Shown in pieces: positions 18,573 to 26,943 of a DNA stretch of 64,000 bases (its first letter is position 1; every line of letters starts with the position of its first letter). Source of the DNA: CBDBBY01 sp965203795 (GTDB lineage: Bacteria; Pseudomonadota; Alphaproteobacteria; Rhodobacterales; Rhodobacteraceae). A program made the position numbers and the translations under genes. The notes below the pieces were generated by a model. That model saw only the letters and a program-made list of their open reading frames with translations. It made no database searches and had not been told where the DNA came from. The stretch covers positions 682,001 to 746,000 of the forward strand of contig OZ241915.1 in assembly GCA_965203795.1 (NCBI GenBank), read 5' to 3'.

Positions 18573-19325
18573 TTACCGGAAAATATGCTCACCAAGCTGC
18601 GCCCGAAGGATGCGCCGCCGAACCTCGGAGACTTGGCCTTGAGCCATTTCCCCCAGCGAGAACGGTCCGTAGGACACCCGGATCAGCCGGTTCACCGCCA
18701 ATCCGACTTTGCCGAACGCGCGCCGGATTTCGCGGTTGCGGCCTTCCCTGATCCGCACGGTGAGCCAGGCATTCGCGCCGAGCGCCCTGTCCAGATCGAC
18801 ATCCATCGGCGCGAAGCGCTCGCCTCCGATTTCGATGCCAGTCCGCAGTCGTTCGAGGGCCTTGCGGCCGGGAATGCCGCGCGCCCGCACGCGGTAATTC
18901 CGCAGCCATCCCGTGGACGGGAGTTCGAGGTGCCGTTTCAGGCCGCCCGAGTTCGTAAGGAGCAGAAGGCCTTCCGAGTTCAGATCAAGGCGTCCTATCG
19001 AAACAACGCGGGGAAGATGATCGGGCAGCGTCTCGAACACGGTCGGCCTGCCGGACTCGTCGCGCGTGCTCGTGACCAGCCCGGCGGGCTTGTAGTACCG
19101 CCAAAGCCGGACTGGCTCCGCGGTCCGGACCGGCGCGCCGTCGAGCGTCACCGCGTCGCCTTCGGCTATCTTGACGGCGGGAGTGGAGACCGCGCCGCCG
19201 TTCACGGCCACCCGCCCGTCGAAAACCATCCTCTCCGCCTCCCGGCGCGACGCGACGCCTGCCCGCGCAAGGAATTTGGCGATTCTCGTGCCCGCGCCTT
19301 CGGCGTCGTCGGTCGTATGCGGCAT
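18573..19325 (-). CDS. rluB: Ribosomal large-subunit pseudouridine synthase, RsuA/RluB family
   Basis: The enzyme isomerises uridine to pseudouridine in 23S rRNA (RluB acts at U2605 in E. coli numbering). The 250 residues contain an N-terminal S4 domain (RIAKFLARAGVASRREAERM), then a catalytic domain with GRLDLNSEGLLLLTNSG, where Asp114 is the nucleophile, and REGRNREIRRAF. I chose ATG 19325; the open frame runs back to 19607 but that part is the reverse of the tadA leader. It is divergent from tadA. RluB, rather than RsuA or RluE/F, is inferred from the length and the neighbour. Confidence 0.88.
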   Translation of the reverse strand: MPHTTDDAEGAGTRIAKFLARAGVASRREAERMVFDGRVAVNGGAVSTPAVKIAEGDAVTLDGAPVRTAEPVRLWRYYKPAGLVTSTRDESGRPTVFETLPDHLPRVVSIGRLDLNSEGLLLLTNSGGLKRHLELPSTGWLRNYRVRARGIPGRKALERLRTGIEIGGERFAPMDVDLDRALGANAWLTVRIREGRNREIRRAFGKVGLAVNRLIRVSYGPFSLGEMAQGQVSEVRRRILRAQLGEHIFR

Positions 19326-19531
19326 GGCCGCGAATCTGGTTGCGCCGGACGGATAAATCAATCCCGCCGCCGTGCAGGCAGGATGTCGCAAGATTGCATT
19401 GCCTTTGGCCATGCTTATGAATGCGGCGCGGCAGGCATACCGGCGGCCGCGGACGCGAACAGGAATTGCGATTGGAAGCCGAAACTGCGCCCGCAGGCGC
19501 CGGAGCCCGCAAGGGCCCGTTCCGCTGCCAC

Positions 19532-19975
19532 ATGGACATCGCGCTGAACGAGGCGCGCGCCGCAGGCGGCCGCGGCGAGGTGCCGGTCGGAGCCGCCATA
19601 GTCTCAAGCGACGGCAGGACGCTCGCCTCGGCGGGCAACAGGATCAGGGAATTGTCGGATCCGACAGCCCACGCGGAGATCCTGGTTATCAGGGAGGCGT
19701 GCCGGTTGATGGGCACCGAGCGTCTGCCCGGCTTGTCCCTGTTCGTCACGCTGGAGCCCTGCGCAATGTGCGCAGCCGCGATTTCGCACGCGAGGATCGC
19801 GCGGCTCTATTACGGCGCCTCCGACCCGAAATCGGGCGGTATCGAGCAAGGGGCAAGGGTCTTCGCGCACGAGCAGTGCCACCATGCGCCGGAAATCTAC
19901 AGCGGCATCGCGGAAACCGAATCCAGCGGGCTGCTTACTGCGTTTTTCGACGAGCTGCGGCGAAAGGCGCCGTAG
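19532..19975 (+). CDS. tadA: tRNA-specific adenosine deaminase
   Basis: TadA converts the wobble adenosine A34 of tRNA-Arg(ACG) to inosine and is normally essential. The 147-residue zinc deaminase has AHAEI (His47 zinc ligand, Glu49 proton shuttle) and PCAMC (76-80, two cysteine ligands), preceded by GEVPVGAAIV. I chose the ATG at 19532, where the family usually starts (MDIALNEARAAG); the upstream frame to 19421 is GC-rich and unlike the family. It is divergent from rluB. Confidence 0.92.
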   Translation: MDIALNEARAAGGRGEVPVGAAIVSSDGRTLASAGNRIRELSDPTAHAEILVIREACRLMGTERLPGLSLFVTLEPCAMCAAAISHARIARLYYGASDPKSGGIEQGARVFAHEQCHHAPEIYSGIAETESSGLLTAFFDELRRKAP

Positions 19976-20126
19976 TGTCCCGTCCTCCGAAATCGCGGCC
20001 CGAAGCCCTCCCGAATTTGCAGTCGGGAGCGCCTTGGACTATTCGCGTCGCGCTTTCCGGCCGCGCTTGCGAGCCGCCATTCCCGGCGCGGCGCTCCGGC
20101 AGGAAAATTGATGCGGACGCGAGCTG

Positions 20127-20816
20127 ATGGGCGATTTGAACGCCTACATCGACGGGTACTGCGAGCGGATCGCTCCGGGATTCTGGGGCGAGCCGATGAA
20201 CGCCGTCACGAACCTGGCGTTCATCGTTGCCGCGGCGGTCGCCTGGAGGCTCGTGCGAGGCCGCGGCGTCCCGGAGCTCTACGCCCTCACGGCCATCCTG
20301 TTCCTGATAGGGGTCGGCTCGTTCCTTTTCCACACTTTCGCAACGGGATGGGCGGCCGCGACGGACGTTCTGCCCATTCTCGCCTTCGTGCTTTTGTATC
20401 TTTATTCGGCAAACAGGCATCTTCTCGGCATGCGCCGGATCTGGGCGCTGGCCTGCACAGCCTTGTTCTTCGTTTATGCGCCTCTGGCAACCGTCGTGGT
20501 TGCAGCGGTGATTCCACCCATTGGCGGCTCCGCGGGCTACGGCGCCATCGCTTTGCTGATCTTCGGCTACGGAATCGGGCTGTGGCGACGACGGCCGGAT
20601 GTCGCTCCGGGATTGCTGATCGGAGCGCTGGCGCTGTCCGTGTCGATAACGTTCAGAGCGCTTGACGAGCCGCTTTGCGATGTGAATCCGTACGGAACCC
20701 ATACCGTCTGGCACATTCTGAACGGCATCATGCTGGGGTGGATGATCGTTGTCATGCGCAACGGAATTGCGAATTCGAAGGACCGCGGTCGGCCGCGTGA
20801 AGGCGGGGCGGAGTAG
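20127..20816 (+). CDS. Ceramidase-like CREST-superfamily integral membrane protein
   Basis: This 229-residue protein has about seven hydrophobic helices. It carries the alkaline-ceramidase/CREST pattern: GSFLFHTFATGWAAATDVLPI in the second and third helices (Ser, His, Asp) and GTHTVWHILNG near the C-terminus with two further histidines, together a putative Zn-dependent membrane amidase site. EPMNAVTNLAF at the N-terminus also matches the family. Bacterial members are mostly uncharacterised; hydrolysis of a membrane amide lipid such as a ceramide or ornithine lipid is inferred. It ends 3 bases before gatC, so it may be cotranscribed with gatCA without functional connection. Confidence 0.8.
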   Translation: MGDLNAYIDGYCERIAPGFWGEPMNAVTNLAFIVAAAVAWRLVRGRGVPELYALTAILFLIGVGSFLFHTFATGWAAATDVLPILAFVLLYLYSANRHLLGMRRIWALACTALFFVYAPLATVVVAAVIPPIGGSAGYGAIALLIFGYGIGLWRRRPDVAPGLLIGALALSVSITFRALDEPLCDVNPYGTHTVWHILNGIMLGWMIVVMRNGIANSKDRGRPREGGAE

Positions 20817-20819
20817 GAC

Positions 20820-21107
20820 ATGGCGATTTCGCTGGACGATGCCCGGAAAGTGGCCCGACTCGCGAGGATCAAGGTGGACGAGCAAGAGCTGCCTGCGATC
20901 CAGCGGGAGCTGTCCGCGATACTCGCGTTCATGGAGAAGCTCCGGGAGGCCGATGTGGAAGGCGTCGAGCCGATGACCTCCGTTTCTCCCATCCGGGTGG
21001 CGAAGCGGGCCGACAAGGTCGAGACCGGCGGCTGCCGGGATGAAATCCTTTCGAACGCGCCGGACGCGCGGGAAGGCTTCTTCGTCGTGCCCAAGGTGGT
21101 CGAGTAG
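20820..21107 (+). CDS. gatC: Asp/Glu-tRNA(Asn/Gln) amidotransferase subunit C
   Basis: GatC is the small scaffold subunit of the GatCAB amidotransferase, which converts Glu-tRNA(Gln) and Asp-tRNA(Asn) to the amidated forms; it stabilises GatA. The 95 residues have the usual pattern: VARLARIKVDEQELPAIQREL, then VEPMTSV, with EGFFVVPKVVE at the C-terminus. It abuts gatA directly (stop to ATG with no gap). gatB is absent from the window, as often happens when the subunits are split. Confidence 0.95.
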   Translation: MAISLDDARKVARLARIKVDEQELPAIQRELSAILAFMEKLREADVEGVEPMTSVSPIRVAKRADKVETGGCRDEILSNAPDAREGFFVVPKVVE

Positions 21108-22610
21108 ATGGATCTGGCATCGCTCACGGTTTCGCATGCGCGGGACGGCCTTCGGGCGAAGGAATTCACCGCCGCCGAGCTTGCCGAGTCCTGCATTTCG
21201 GCTGCCCAGGGCGCCCGACGCCTCAATCTGTATTGCCACGAGCTCTTCGACAGCGCCCGGGAGCAGGCGCGCGCCGCCGACCGCAGGCTTGGCGAGGGCC
21301 CCGCGCCTTCCATGTGCGGCATTCCGGTGGGCGTGAAGGACCTGTTCTGCATGGAGGGCGCGCCCACGCAGGCCGCCTCGAAGATTCTCGAAGGATTTCG
21401 GCCGCCCTACGAGTCCACGGTCACGGCGAACCTCAAATCCGCCGGCGCGGTCGTGCTCGGAAAGCTCAACATGGACGAGTTCGCAATGGGTTCGTCGAAC
21501 GAGCATTCCGTATACGGTCCTGCGATCAGCCCGTGGCGGGCGAACGGCAGCGGCGACGGCTTCACCCCCGGCGGCTCGTCGGGGGGATCGGCCGGTGCGG
21601 TCGCGGCCGATCTATGCCTAGCTGCGACAGGCACTGATACCGGCGGATCGATCAGGCAGCCTGCCGCATTCACCGGCATTGTAGGACTGAAGCCGACCTA
21701 CGGCCGCTGTTCGAGATGGGGGATTGTCGCGTTCGCTTCGTCGCTCGACCAGGCGGGGCCGCTGACCAAATCTGTTCGGGATGCCGCCATCATGCTCGGA
21801 GCGATGGCCGGGCACGACCGGAAGGACTCGACCTCGGCGGATATCGAAGTTCCGGATTTCGAGGCTTTGATCGACGAGGGAGTCCAAGGGAAGCGGATCG
21901 GAATCCCGCGCGAGTACCGGATTGACGGCATGCCTGCGGAAATCGAGGCCGCCTGGGCGGAAGGCGCGGACATGCTGCGGAGCGCCGGGGCAAGCATCGT
22001 CGATGTCTCGCTTCCGCACACGGAATTCGCCCTGCCCGCGTACTACGTGATCGCTCCCGCCGAAGCGTCCTCCAATCTGGCTCGGTACGACGGGGTCCGG
22101 TACGGGTTCCGCGCCAAGCCCGGGCCGGGCGACGGAATCGTCGACATGTACGAGCGGACGCGGGCCGAAGGCTTCGGACCGGAGGTCAAAAGGCGCGTGC
22201 TGATCGGCACATACGTTCTGTCCCAAGGATTCTATGACGCCTATTACAAGCGCGCGCAGAGGGTCAGGAGCCTGATACTCGGCGACTTCAAGGCCGTGTT
22301 CGAAAGCGGGGTCGACGCCATCCTCACCCCGGCGACGCCGAGCTCGGCGTTCCGCCTCGGCGAAATCCCCGACGACGATCCAGTCAAGATGTATCTGAAC
22401 GACGTGTTCACGGTCACGGTGAACCTCGCGGGGCTTCCCGCAATCTCCCTGCCGGTCGGTCTCGACGGGTTCGGGCTTCCGCTCGGCCTTCAGCTGATCG
22501 GAAGGCCCATGGACGAGGGATGCCTTCTGGGCATCGCCAGTTCATTGGAGGCGGCGGCGGAATTCGAGGCGAAGCCCGCGAAATGGTGGCAAGAAAGCCC
22601 GGCGGAGTGA
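21108..22610 (+). CDS. gatA: Glu-tRNA(Gln) amidotransferase subunit A
   Basis: GatA is the amidase subunit that releases ammonia from glutamine and channels it to GatB. Its 500 residues hold the amidase-signature catalytic triad Lys77 (GVKDLF), the cis-Ser in GGSSGGSAGA (from 155) and the nucleophile Ser181 in TGTDTGGSIRQPA. The length is normal. It directly follows gatC and ends just before a TTG-started lipoprotein gene. Confidence 0.96.
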   Translation: MDLASLTVSHARDGLRAKEFTAAELAESCISAAQGARRLNLYCHELFDSAREQARAADRRLGEGPAPSMCGIPVGVKDLFCMEGAPTQAASKILEGFRPPYESTVTANLKSAGAVVLGKLNMDEFAMGSSNEHSVYGPAISPWRANGSGDGFTPGGSSGGSAGAVAADLCLAATGTDTGGSIRQPAAFTGIVGLKPTYGRCSRWGIVAFASSLDQAGPLTKSVRDAAIMLGAMAGHDRKDSTSADIEVPDFEALIDEGVQGKRIGIPREYRIDGMPAEIEAAWAEGADMLRSAGASIVDVSLPHTEFALPAYYVIAPAEASSNLARYDGVRYGFRAKPGPGDGIVDMYERTRAEGFGPEVKRRVLIGTYVLSQGFYDAYYKRAQRVRSLILGDFKAVFESGVDAILTPATPSSAFRLGEIPDDDPVKMYLNDVFTVTVNLAGLPAISLPVGLDGFGLPLGLQLIGRPMDEGCLLGIASSLEAAAEFEAKPAKWWQESPAE

Positions 22611-22614
22611 CGGC

Positions 22615-23460
22615 TTGAGGCGTTCGGCACGATTTTTGACGGTCACCGCGGCGCTTGCGGTCGGCGCGTGCGCCAGCCCGCCCCCCGGCGGGGATGAGGC
22701 AGGCGGTTCCGGACCTGTCCGATTGACGAACGACAGCGGGCAGGCCGCTGAGCGGCAGGACGAAGTCAGCCTCGAAATCCTCGCGCGAGTCGCCGCGGCC
22801 GAGATATCGGGGCGGTCGGCAGGCAGGCCTGAAGATTGGAACGATCCCAGGTTCGGGGATTCCGCGACCGCGGAGTTGGCCTTGCCCGGCCAGCGTTCGG
22901 ATGCGCCGGAGGAGGCGGTGGCGCAAACGGCCGACGTCGATGGTGCCGCCGTCGGCGAAACCGGGGCAGGCGGCGAGGGGGTCTTGCAGGCGGACTCGCT
23001 TGCTTCCGAATCCACTGGGCCGGACGGCGCTTCCCCCGAGGCCTCCGAAACCGCCGCAACCGGGCGCGACGCCGCCGATATCTCCGACGAGCAGGATTTC
23101 GAGGCGGTCACGAGCCGGGAATCGATCGAGTCCGACGCCGAGCGGCTGAAAGCCCAGCAGACCGCGCGGATCGTGTACGAGCCTGAGCCGCTGCCGGAAC
23201 GGGTCGGCCGATCGAACATCATTCTATTCGCGCTGCAGACGAATCACGCTGTCGGCGAGGAGGTTTTCGAACGCGTCACCATTCTCGTTTTCGAGCCGAG
23301 CGTTTTGCGCCGCTGCCGGGAATTTCCGGATGCCGAAGCGGCGCAGCATGCGTTCCTCGACGGCGGCGGCCCGCAAGAGGATGATCTGCTGATCGATCCC
23401 GACGGGGATGGCTTCGTTTGCGGATGGGATCCAGAGATCTACAGGACGCTGTTCAGGTGA
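22615..23460 (+). CDS. Lipoprotein with C-terminal excalibur-like motif
   Basis: This 281-residue protein starts at a TTG four bases after the gatA stop. MRRSARFLTVTAALAVGAC is a lipoprotein signal with the lipobox VGAC. A long acidic, Ala/Glu-rich spacer (about 25-190), probably unstructured, follows. The last 50 residues have Cys-(x)13-GGGP and DPDGDGFVCGWDP, the Cys...DxDGDGxxC layout of the excalibur calcium-binding motif. It is therefore an envelope protein, perhaps binding calcium; nothing more can be said. It overlaps the amidase start by 4 bases (GTGA). Confidence 0.7.
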   Translation: MRRSARFLTVTAALAVGACASPPPGGDEAGGSGPVRLTNDSGQAAERQDEVSLEILARVAAAEISGRSAGRPEDWNDPRFGDSATAELALPGQRSDAPEEAVAQTADVDGAAVGETGAGGEGVLQADSLASESTGPDGASPEASETAATGRDAADISDEQDFEAVTSRESIESDAERLKAQQTARIVYEPEPLPERVGRSNIILFALQTNHAVGEEVFERVTILVFEPSVLRRCREFPDAEAAQHAFLDGGGPQEDDLLIDPDGDGFVCGWDPEIYRTLFR

Positions 23461-24197
23461 CCGCCGGGCGTCTTCGGCCGACATGGCGGCCGTCGCCCAA
23501 TTTCGGCGAGCGAAGGAACGGCCAAGCCCCTTCGATCATCGTCATCCATTACACCGCCATGGAGTCCGCCGCCGCCGCGCTGGATCGGCTTTGCGCGGCG
23601 GAGCACGAAGTCTCATGCCACTACCTCATTGCGGCAAACGGAGCGCTGTTCCAGCTCGTCGATGAGGACATGCGGGCTTGGCATGCCGGTCAGGGATCAT
23701 GGTGCGGCGCGAGCGATGTGAACTCCCGGTCGATCGGAATCGAACTCGACAATCGCGGATGCTCGCCCTTCCCGGCGGCCCAGATGCTGATGCTGGAGCG
23801 CCTGCTGGGAGACGTGATGGGAAGGCATTCCATTCCTGCGAAGCAGGTGATGGGGCATTCCGATCTTGCCATCGGGCGCAAGGCCGACCCCGGCGGGCGA
23901 TTCGATTGGCGTCGGCTTGCTTTGGGCGGCATGTCAGTGTGGCCGGATCCGGCGCAGGAATCGCCGCCGGAAGAGGAAGGCTTCCTGCAGGCCGCGGCGG
24001 CGTTCGGCTACCCGGTTGCGGACGGGAGCGGGAAGCCGTTTTCAATCGATAAGGTCGTTTCGGCGTTCCGGCTCAGGTTCCGGCCTTGGGAAACCGGTCC
24101 GCTCAACGCCCGCGACATGGCCGACGCATGCGATCTGGCGGATCGGTTCCCGTGCGGAGGCCGCCGCCAGGACGGCGGCGTTGCTGAAGCCGAATAG
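23457..24197 (+). CDS. N-acetylmuramoyl-L-alanine amidase, Amidase_2 family
   Basis: This zinc amidase (246 residues) cleaves the lactyl-peptide bond of muropeptides. IIVIHYTAM carries the first zinc ligand (His31), SCHYLI the aromatic/acid region and MGHSDLAIGRKADPG the second zinc His and Asp. No signal peptide is evident, so it fits the cytoplasmic AmpD-like branch (recycling of anhydro-muropeptides), although the length with a C-terminal peptidoglycan-binding-like helix pair is closer to AmiD. The GTG at 23457 is chosen because it overlaps the preceding stop by 4 bases; an ATG at 23418 is in frame. Confidence 0.85.
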   Translation: MTAGRLRPTWRPSPNFGERRNGQAPSIIVIHYTAMESAAAALDRLCAAEHEVSCHYLIAANGALFQLVDEDMRAWHAGQGSWCGASDVNSRSIGIELDNRGCSPFPAAQMLMLERLLGDVMGRHSIPAKQVMGHSDLAIGRKADPGGRFDWRRLALGGMSVWPDPAQESPPEEEGFLQAAAAFGYPVADGSGKPFSIDKVVSAFRLRFRPWETGPLNARDMADACDLADRFPCGGRRQDGGVAEAE

Positions 24198-24290
24198 GCT
24201 GAGGCGTCTGACGAATCTGGCGCTGGCGGCACACAACTCCGGAATTCCTTGAACACAGGATTGCCTCGCGCCGATGGCGGAATTACGTTG

Positions 24291-24672
24291 AAGGCTGCGC
24301 GGATGGCCGGATGGCCGCGCGGGCATCGCCCGTGAGGAAAGTCCGGACTCCACTGGACGACGGTGCCGGGTAACGCCCGGCCGGGGAAACCCGAGGGAAA
24401 GCGCCGCAGAAAACAAACCGCCCCATTAAGGGACAAGGGTGAAACGGCGGTGTAAGAGACCACCGCGGTTCCGGCGACGGAACCGGCACGGCAAGCCCCA
24501 CCGGGAGCAATGCCGAATAGAGACCGGGCGCGGAACGTTCCGCAGGGGTGTCCAGACCCGACTGGCCTGGGTAGGCAGCTTGAGCGGCGGCGGCAACGCG
24601 CCGCGCAGATGGATGGCCATCAAGGAGCTTCGGCTCCGAACAGAATCCGGCTTACAGGCCGTCCGCGCATTC
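24291..24672 (+). ncRNA. rnpB: RNase P RNA, class A
   Basis: The catalytic RNA of RNase P, which matures the 5' ends of tRNAs. The conserved 5' core GAGGAAAGTCCGGACTCC is at about 24334, the AGGGTGAAA element near 24437, GGCAAGCCCCACCGGGAG near 24491 and the 3' core ACAGAATCCGGCTTACA near 24640. The ends are set by the P1 helix: GCGCGGATGGCC at 24297 pairs with GGCCGTCCGCGC ending at 24668. Exact termini are uncertain by a few bases. Confidence 0.93.
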
Positions 24673-24772
24673 GAATCCCGGGACGGGGCGCGTTGACAGG
24701 TCCACGTCGCGCGGGTAGTAGCGCGCGCCCGGACGAAAACGCTTCCGACGCGCGAAATTGCGGGAGGACGAA

Positions 24773-24940
24773 ATGGCGAAGCCGATCACGATCAAAATCC
24801 GCCTCAACTCCACCGCGGGAACCGGGCACTTCTACGTGACCAAGAAGAACGCCAGGACGATGACGGAAAAGATGACCATCCGGAAATTCGATCCCGTTGC
24901 CAGGAAGCACGTCGAATACAAGGAAGGCAAGATCAAGTAG
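24773..24940 (+). CDS. rpmG: 50S ribosomal protein L33
   Basis: This 55-residue, very basic protein has the alphaproteobacterial L33 pattern: MAKPITIKIRLNSTAGTG, YVTKKNARTM, RKFDPVARKHVEYKE. It lacks the zinc-binding cysteines, so it is the zinc-independent form. I chose the ATG at 24773 because GGGAGGACGAA precedes it at a good Shine-Dalgarno distance; an upstream in-frame ATG at 24758 adds five residues. About 100 bases separate it from rnpB. Confidence 0.96.
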   Translation: MAKPITIKIRLNSTAGTGHFYVTKKNARTMTEKMTIRKFDPVARKHVEYKEGKIK

Positions 24941-25042
24941 CTTTCCGCCGCGAGCCCTGCGGTTCGCGGGAAGCTGCATGAGTTCCGCTCGGCTCGTGCG
25001 CGTGCGGCTCCCGCCCCGCGCTTCAGCCTTACGGCAGTCCCC

Positions 25043-25072
25043 AAACGAAAACGGCCGGCGCAAGGCCGGCCG
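25043..25072 (-). terminator. Rho-independent terminator of the BI-1 gene
   Basis: A perfect 8-base GC stem (52-59 against 65-72 of the 25,000s) with a 5-base loop is followed, reading the minus strand, by TTTTCGTTT. It lies about 20 bases past the stop of the minus-strand BI-1 gene. In the plus direction there is no T-run, so rpmG probably does not use it efficiently. Confidence 0.8.
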
Positions 25073-25093
25073 CCGAACGGGTTTCGGAAAGCG

Positions 25094-25861
25094 CTATTCG
25101 CGGTTTCCGAAGAGGTAGAGCAGCATCATGAACATGTTCAGGAAGCTGAGGTAGAGGTTCAGCGCCCCCATGATCGCAGCTTTCTGGAGCCAGACCTCGT
25201 TCCCTTGCCCTGCCATCTGCAGATAGGTGTTCTTGATGTTCTGGGTGTCGTACGCGGTCAGGCCGGCGAAGATCAGGACGCCGAGCGCGGAGATCGCGAA
25301 CATGATCGCTGGCGAGCCCAGGAACAGGTTCACGATGGCGGCGACGAAAATCCCGATTACGCCCATCATGAGGAACGAGCCCCATCCGCTGAGGTCGCGC
25401 TTGGTGGTGTAGCCGTAAAGGCTGAGGCCTGCGAACGCGATTGCCGTGATCAGGAAGGTCTGCGCGATTGAGAAGTCGGTGTAGACCGCAAAAATGTACG
25501 AGATCGACAGCCCCATCAGCGCCGCGAATCCCCAGAAGACGGCTTGAGCGGCGGCGACGCTGAGCCGGTTAACCATTGCTCCGAAAAGGAAGATCACGCC
25601 GAGTGGCGCAAGCATGACGACCCACTGCAGGGCCGTTCCGAAGATGGCCGCCAGCAGCTGCTCGTTCGTCCCGACCATGTAGGCGACCAGACCGGTGATG
25701 ACCATGGCCCCCGACATGAGGCCGTAGACCTTGTTCATGTGAGCCCGGAGGCCTTCGTCGATCCGGGCTGCTTGTTCCGCGCCCGCGGCGACCCTGATCG
25801 AATCCAGGCTCACGCTAGGGGCCCTGCGGCGGACGCCGGGGCCTGAACGGAGTATGTTCAT
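25094..25861 (-). CDS. Bax inhibitor-1/YccA family membrane protein
   Basis: This 255-residue protein has seven hydrophobic helices after a soluble N-terminus. Family marks include VYGLMSGAMVITGLVAY, GLSISYIFAVY, GWGSFLMMGVIGIFVA and the C-terminal AYDTQNIKNTYL with the Asp that in BsYetJ belongs to a pH-sensing pair. The TMBIM/BI-1 family are proton-dependent calcium leak channels in studied members; the bacterial role is mostly unknown. I chose ATG 25861, preceded by GGAGAGGGAAAC; the frame is open to 26101 but that part is not protein-like. A strong terminator follows. Confidence 0.9.
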   Translation of the reverse strand: MNILRSGPGVRRRAPSVSLDSIRVAAGAEQAARIDEGLRAHMNKVYGLMSGAMVITGLVAYMVGTNEQLLAAIFGTALQWVVMLAPLGVIFLFGAMVNRLSVAAAQAVFWGFAALMGLSISYIFAVYTDFSIAQTFLITAIAFAGLSLYGYTTKRDLSGWGSFLMMGVIGIFVAAIVNLFLGSPAIMFAISALGVLIFAGLTAYDTQNIKNTYLQMAGQGNEVWLQKAAIMGALNLYLSFLNMFMMLLYLFGNRE

Positions 25862-26148
25862 GTTTCCCTCTCCAATTCGGCGAGATCGCCGACTCACGCG
25901 ATTGCTGTTTTGCGCCTTATATGTGCTGCAACCGCGAAATTTCAAGCCGCTTGGCTTGCGGCAAGGCATCCGGCGCGCCCAATCACCCCGAATTGAAGCC
26001 TCATTGCGGCACCCGCCGCGTGAACCTATTGTCCCGCCGCGCCGGAACCGGCGCGGCGGCGGCTCGTCGCCAGCAACCGCGCCTGCGCTCACCCGCTTCA
26101 ATTCATGTGGCCGCCGCGCGGATTTGGGGCGGCGGATGGAAGGAACGA

Positions 26149-26943
26149 ATGCCGGACGATCAATTGGCCAAGGAGCTGACCGACGTGGCCCGCGAAACCG
26201 CGGACGCCGCGCGCGAGCCGACGTTGTCCCACTTCCGCGCGCGCGGCCTCGCGGTGGACAACAAGCTGGTCGATGGCTGGGATCCGGTCACCGAGGCCGA
26301 CCGGCAGGCGGAGCTCGCCATGCGGGAAGTGATCGAGCGGCGGCGACCCGATGACGGAATCCTGGGCGAAGAGTTCGAGCGGCACGAAGGCTCAACAGGA
26401 TTGGTTTGGGTACTGGATCCGATCGACGGAACGCGGTCCTATGTAAGCGGCTCGCCGGTCTGGGGCACTCTTGTCGCGGTCGCGGACGAGTCCGGACCCT
26501 TCTACGGAATTGTCGATCAGCCCTACATCGGGGAGCGTTTCGAAGGCGGGTTCGGCGAAGCGAGCTTCAGCCGCGCAGGCGGCGGCGGTCGGATCAGGGT
26601 CAGTGGAACCAGTTCGCTCAGCGACGCGATCCTGTTCACGACCCTGCCGGAAATCGGCACCAAGGCCGAGCATCGCGCATTCCGGCGGGTCGCCGACCAG
26701 GCGCGGCTCGTCCGCTACGGTCTCGATTGCTACGCGTACGCGCTGCTGGCCGCAGGCCATATCGATCTCGTGATCGAGGCGGGGCTGAAGCCCTACGACG
26801 TGAATGCGCCGATCGCGCTGATCGAATCGGCGGGAGGCTGCGCGACCAGCTGGGATGGCGGCCCGGCGCACGTCGGCGGAACTCTGGTCGCAGCCGCGAC
26901 CGCGGAACTCCATTCCGCGGCCTTGGAGGCGCTTTCCGGCTAG
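26149..26943 (+). CDS. hisN: Histidinol-phosphatase, inositol-monophosphatase family
   Basis: This Mg-dependent phosphatase has 264 residues. EEFE (74-77), DPIDGTRSYVSG (from 90) and a late YDVNAPIALIESAGG segment give the metal site. The replacement of the usual WD by YD, with GTRSYVSGSPVWGTL, fits the HisN type that finishes histidine synthesis in alphaproteobacteria; a broader inositol-phosphatase activity is possible. The ATG at 26149 has AAGGAACGA in front. Its end overlaps the convergent lipase gene by 4 bases. Confidence 0.82.
   Translation: MPDDQLAKELTDVARETADAAREPTLSHFRARGLAVDNKLVDGWDPVTEADRQAELAMREVIERRRPDDGILGEEFERHEGSTGLVWVLDPIDGTRSYVSGSPVWGTLVAVADESGPFYGIVDQPYIGERFEGGFGEASFSRAGGGGRIRVSGTSSLSDAILFTTLPEIGTKAEHRAFRRVADQARLVRYGLDCYAYALLAAGHIDLVIEAGLKPYDVNAPIALIESAGGCATSWDGGPAHVGGTLVAAATAELHSAALEALSG

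Noticed and set aside
18384..19547. Long plus-strand open frame opposite rluB
   Set aside because: It is the GC-rich antisense of the rluB coding sequence, with no family resemblance and no start signals; rluB is certain.
24198..24290. Sigma-70 promoter of rnpB (TTGAAC with a downstream -10)
   Set aside because: A TTGAAC is present but no credible -10 at 16-18 bases spacing could be seen.
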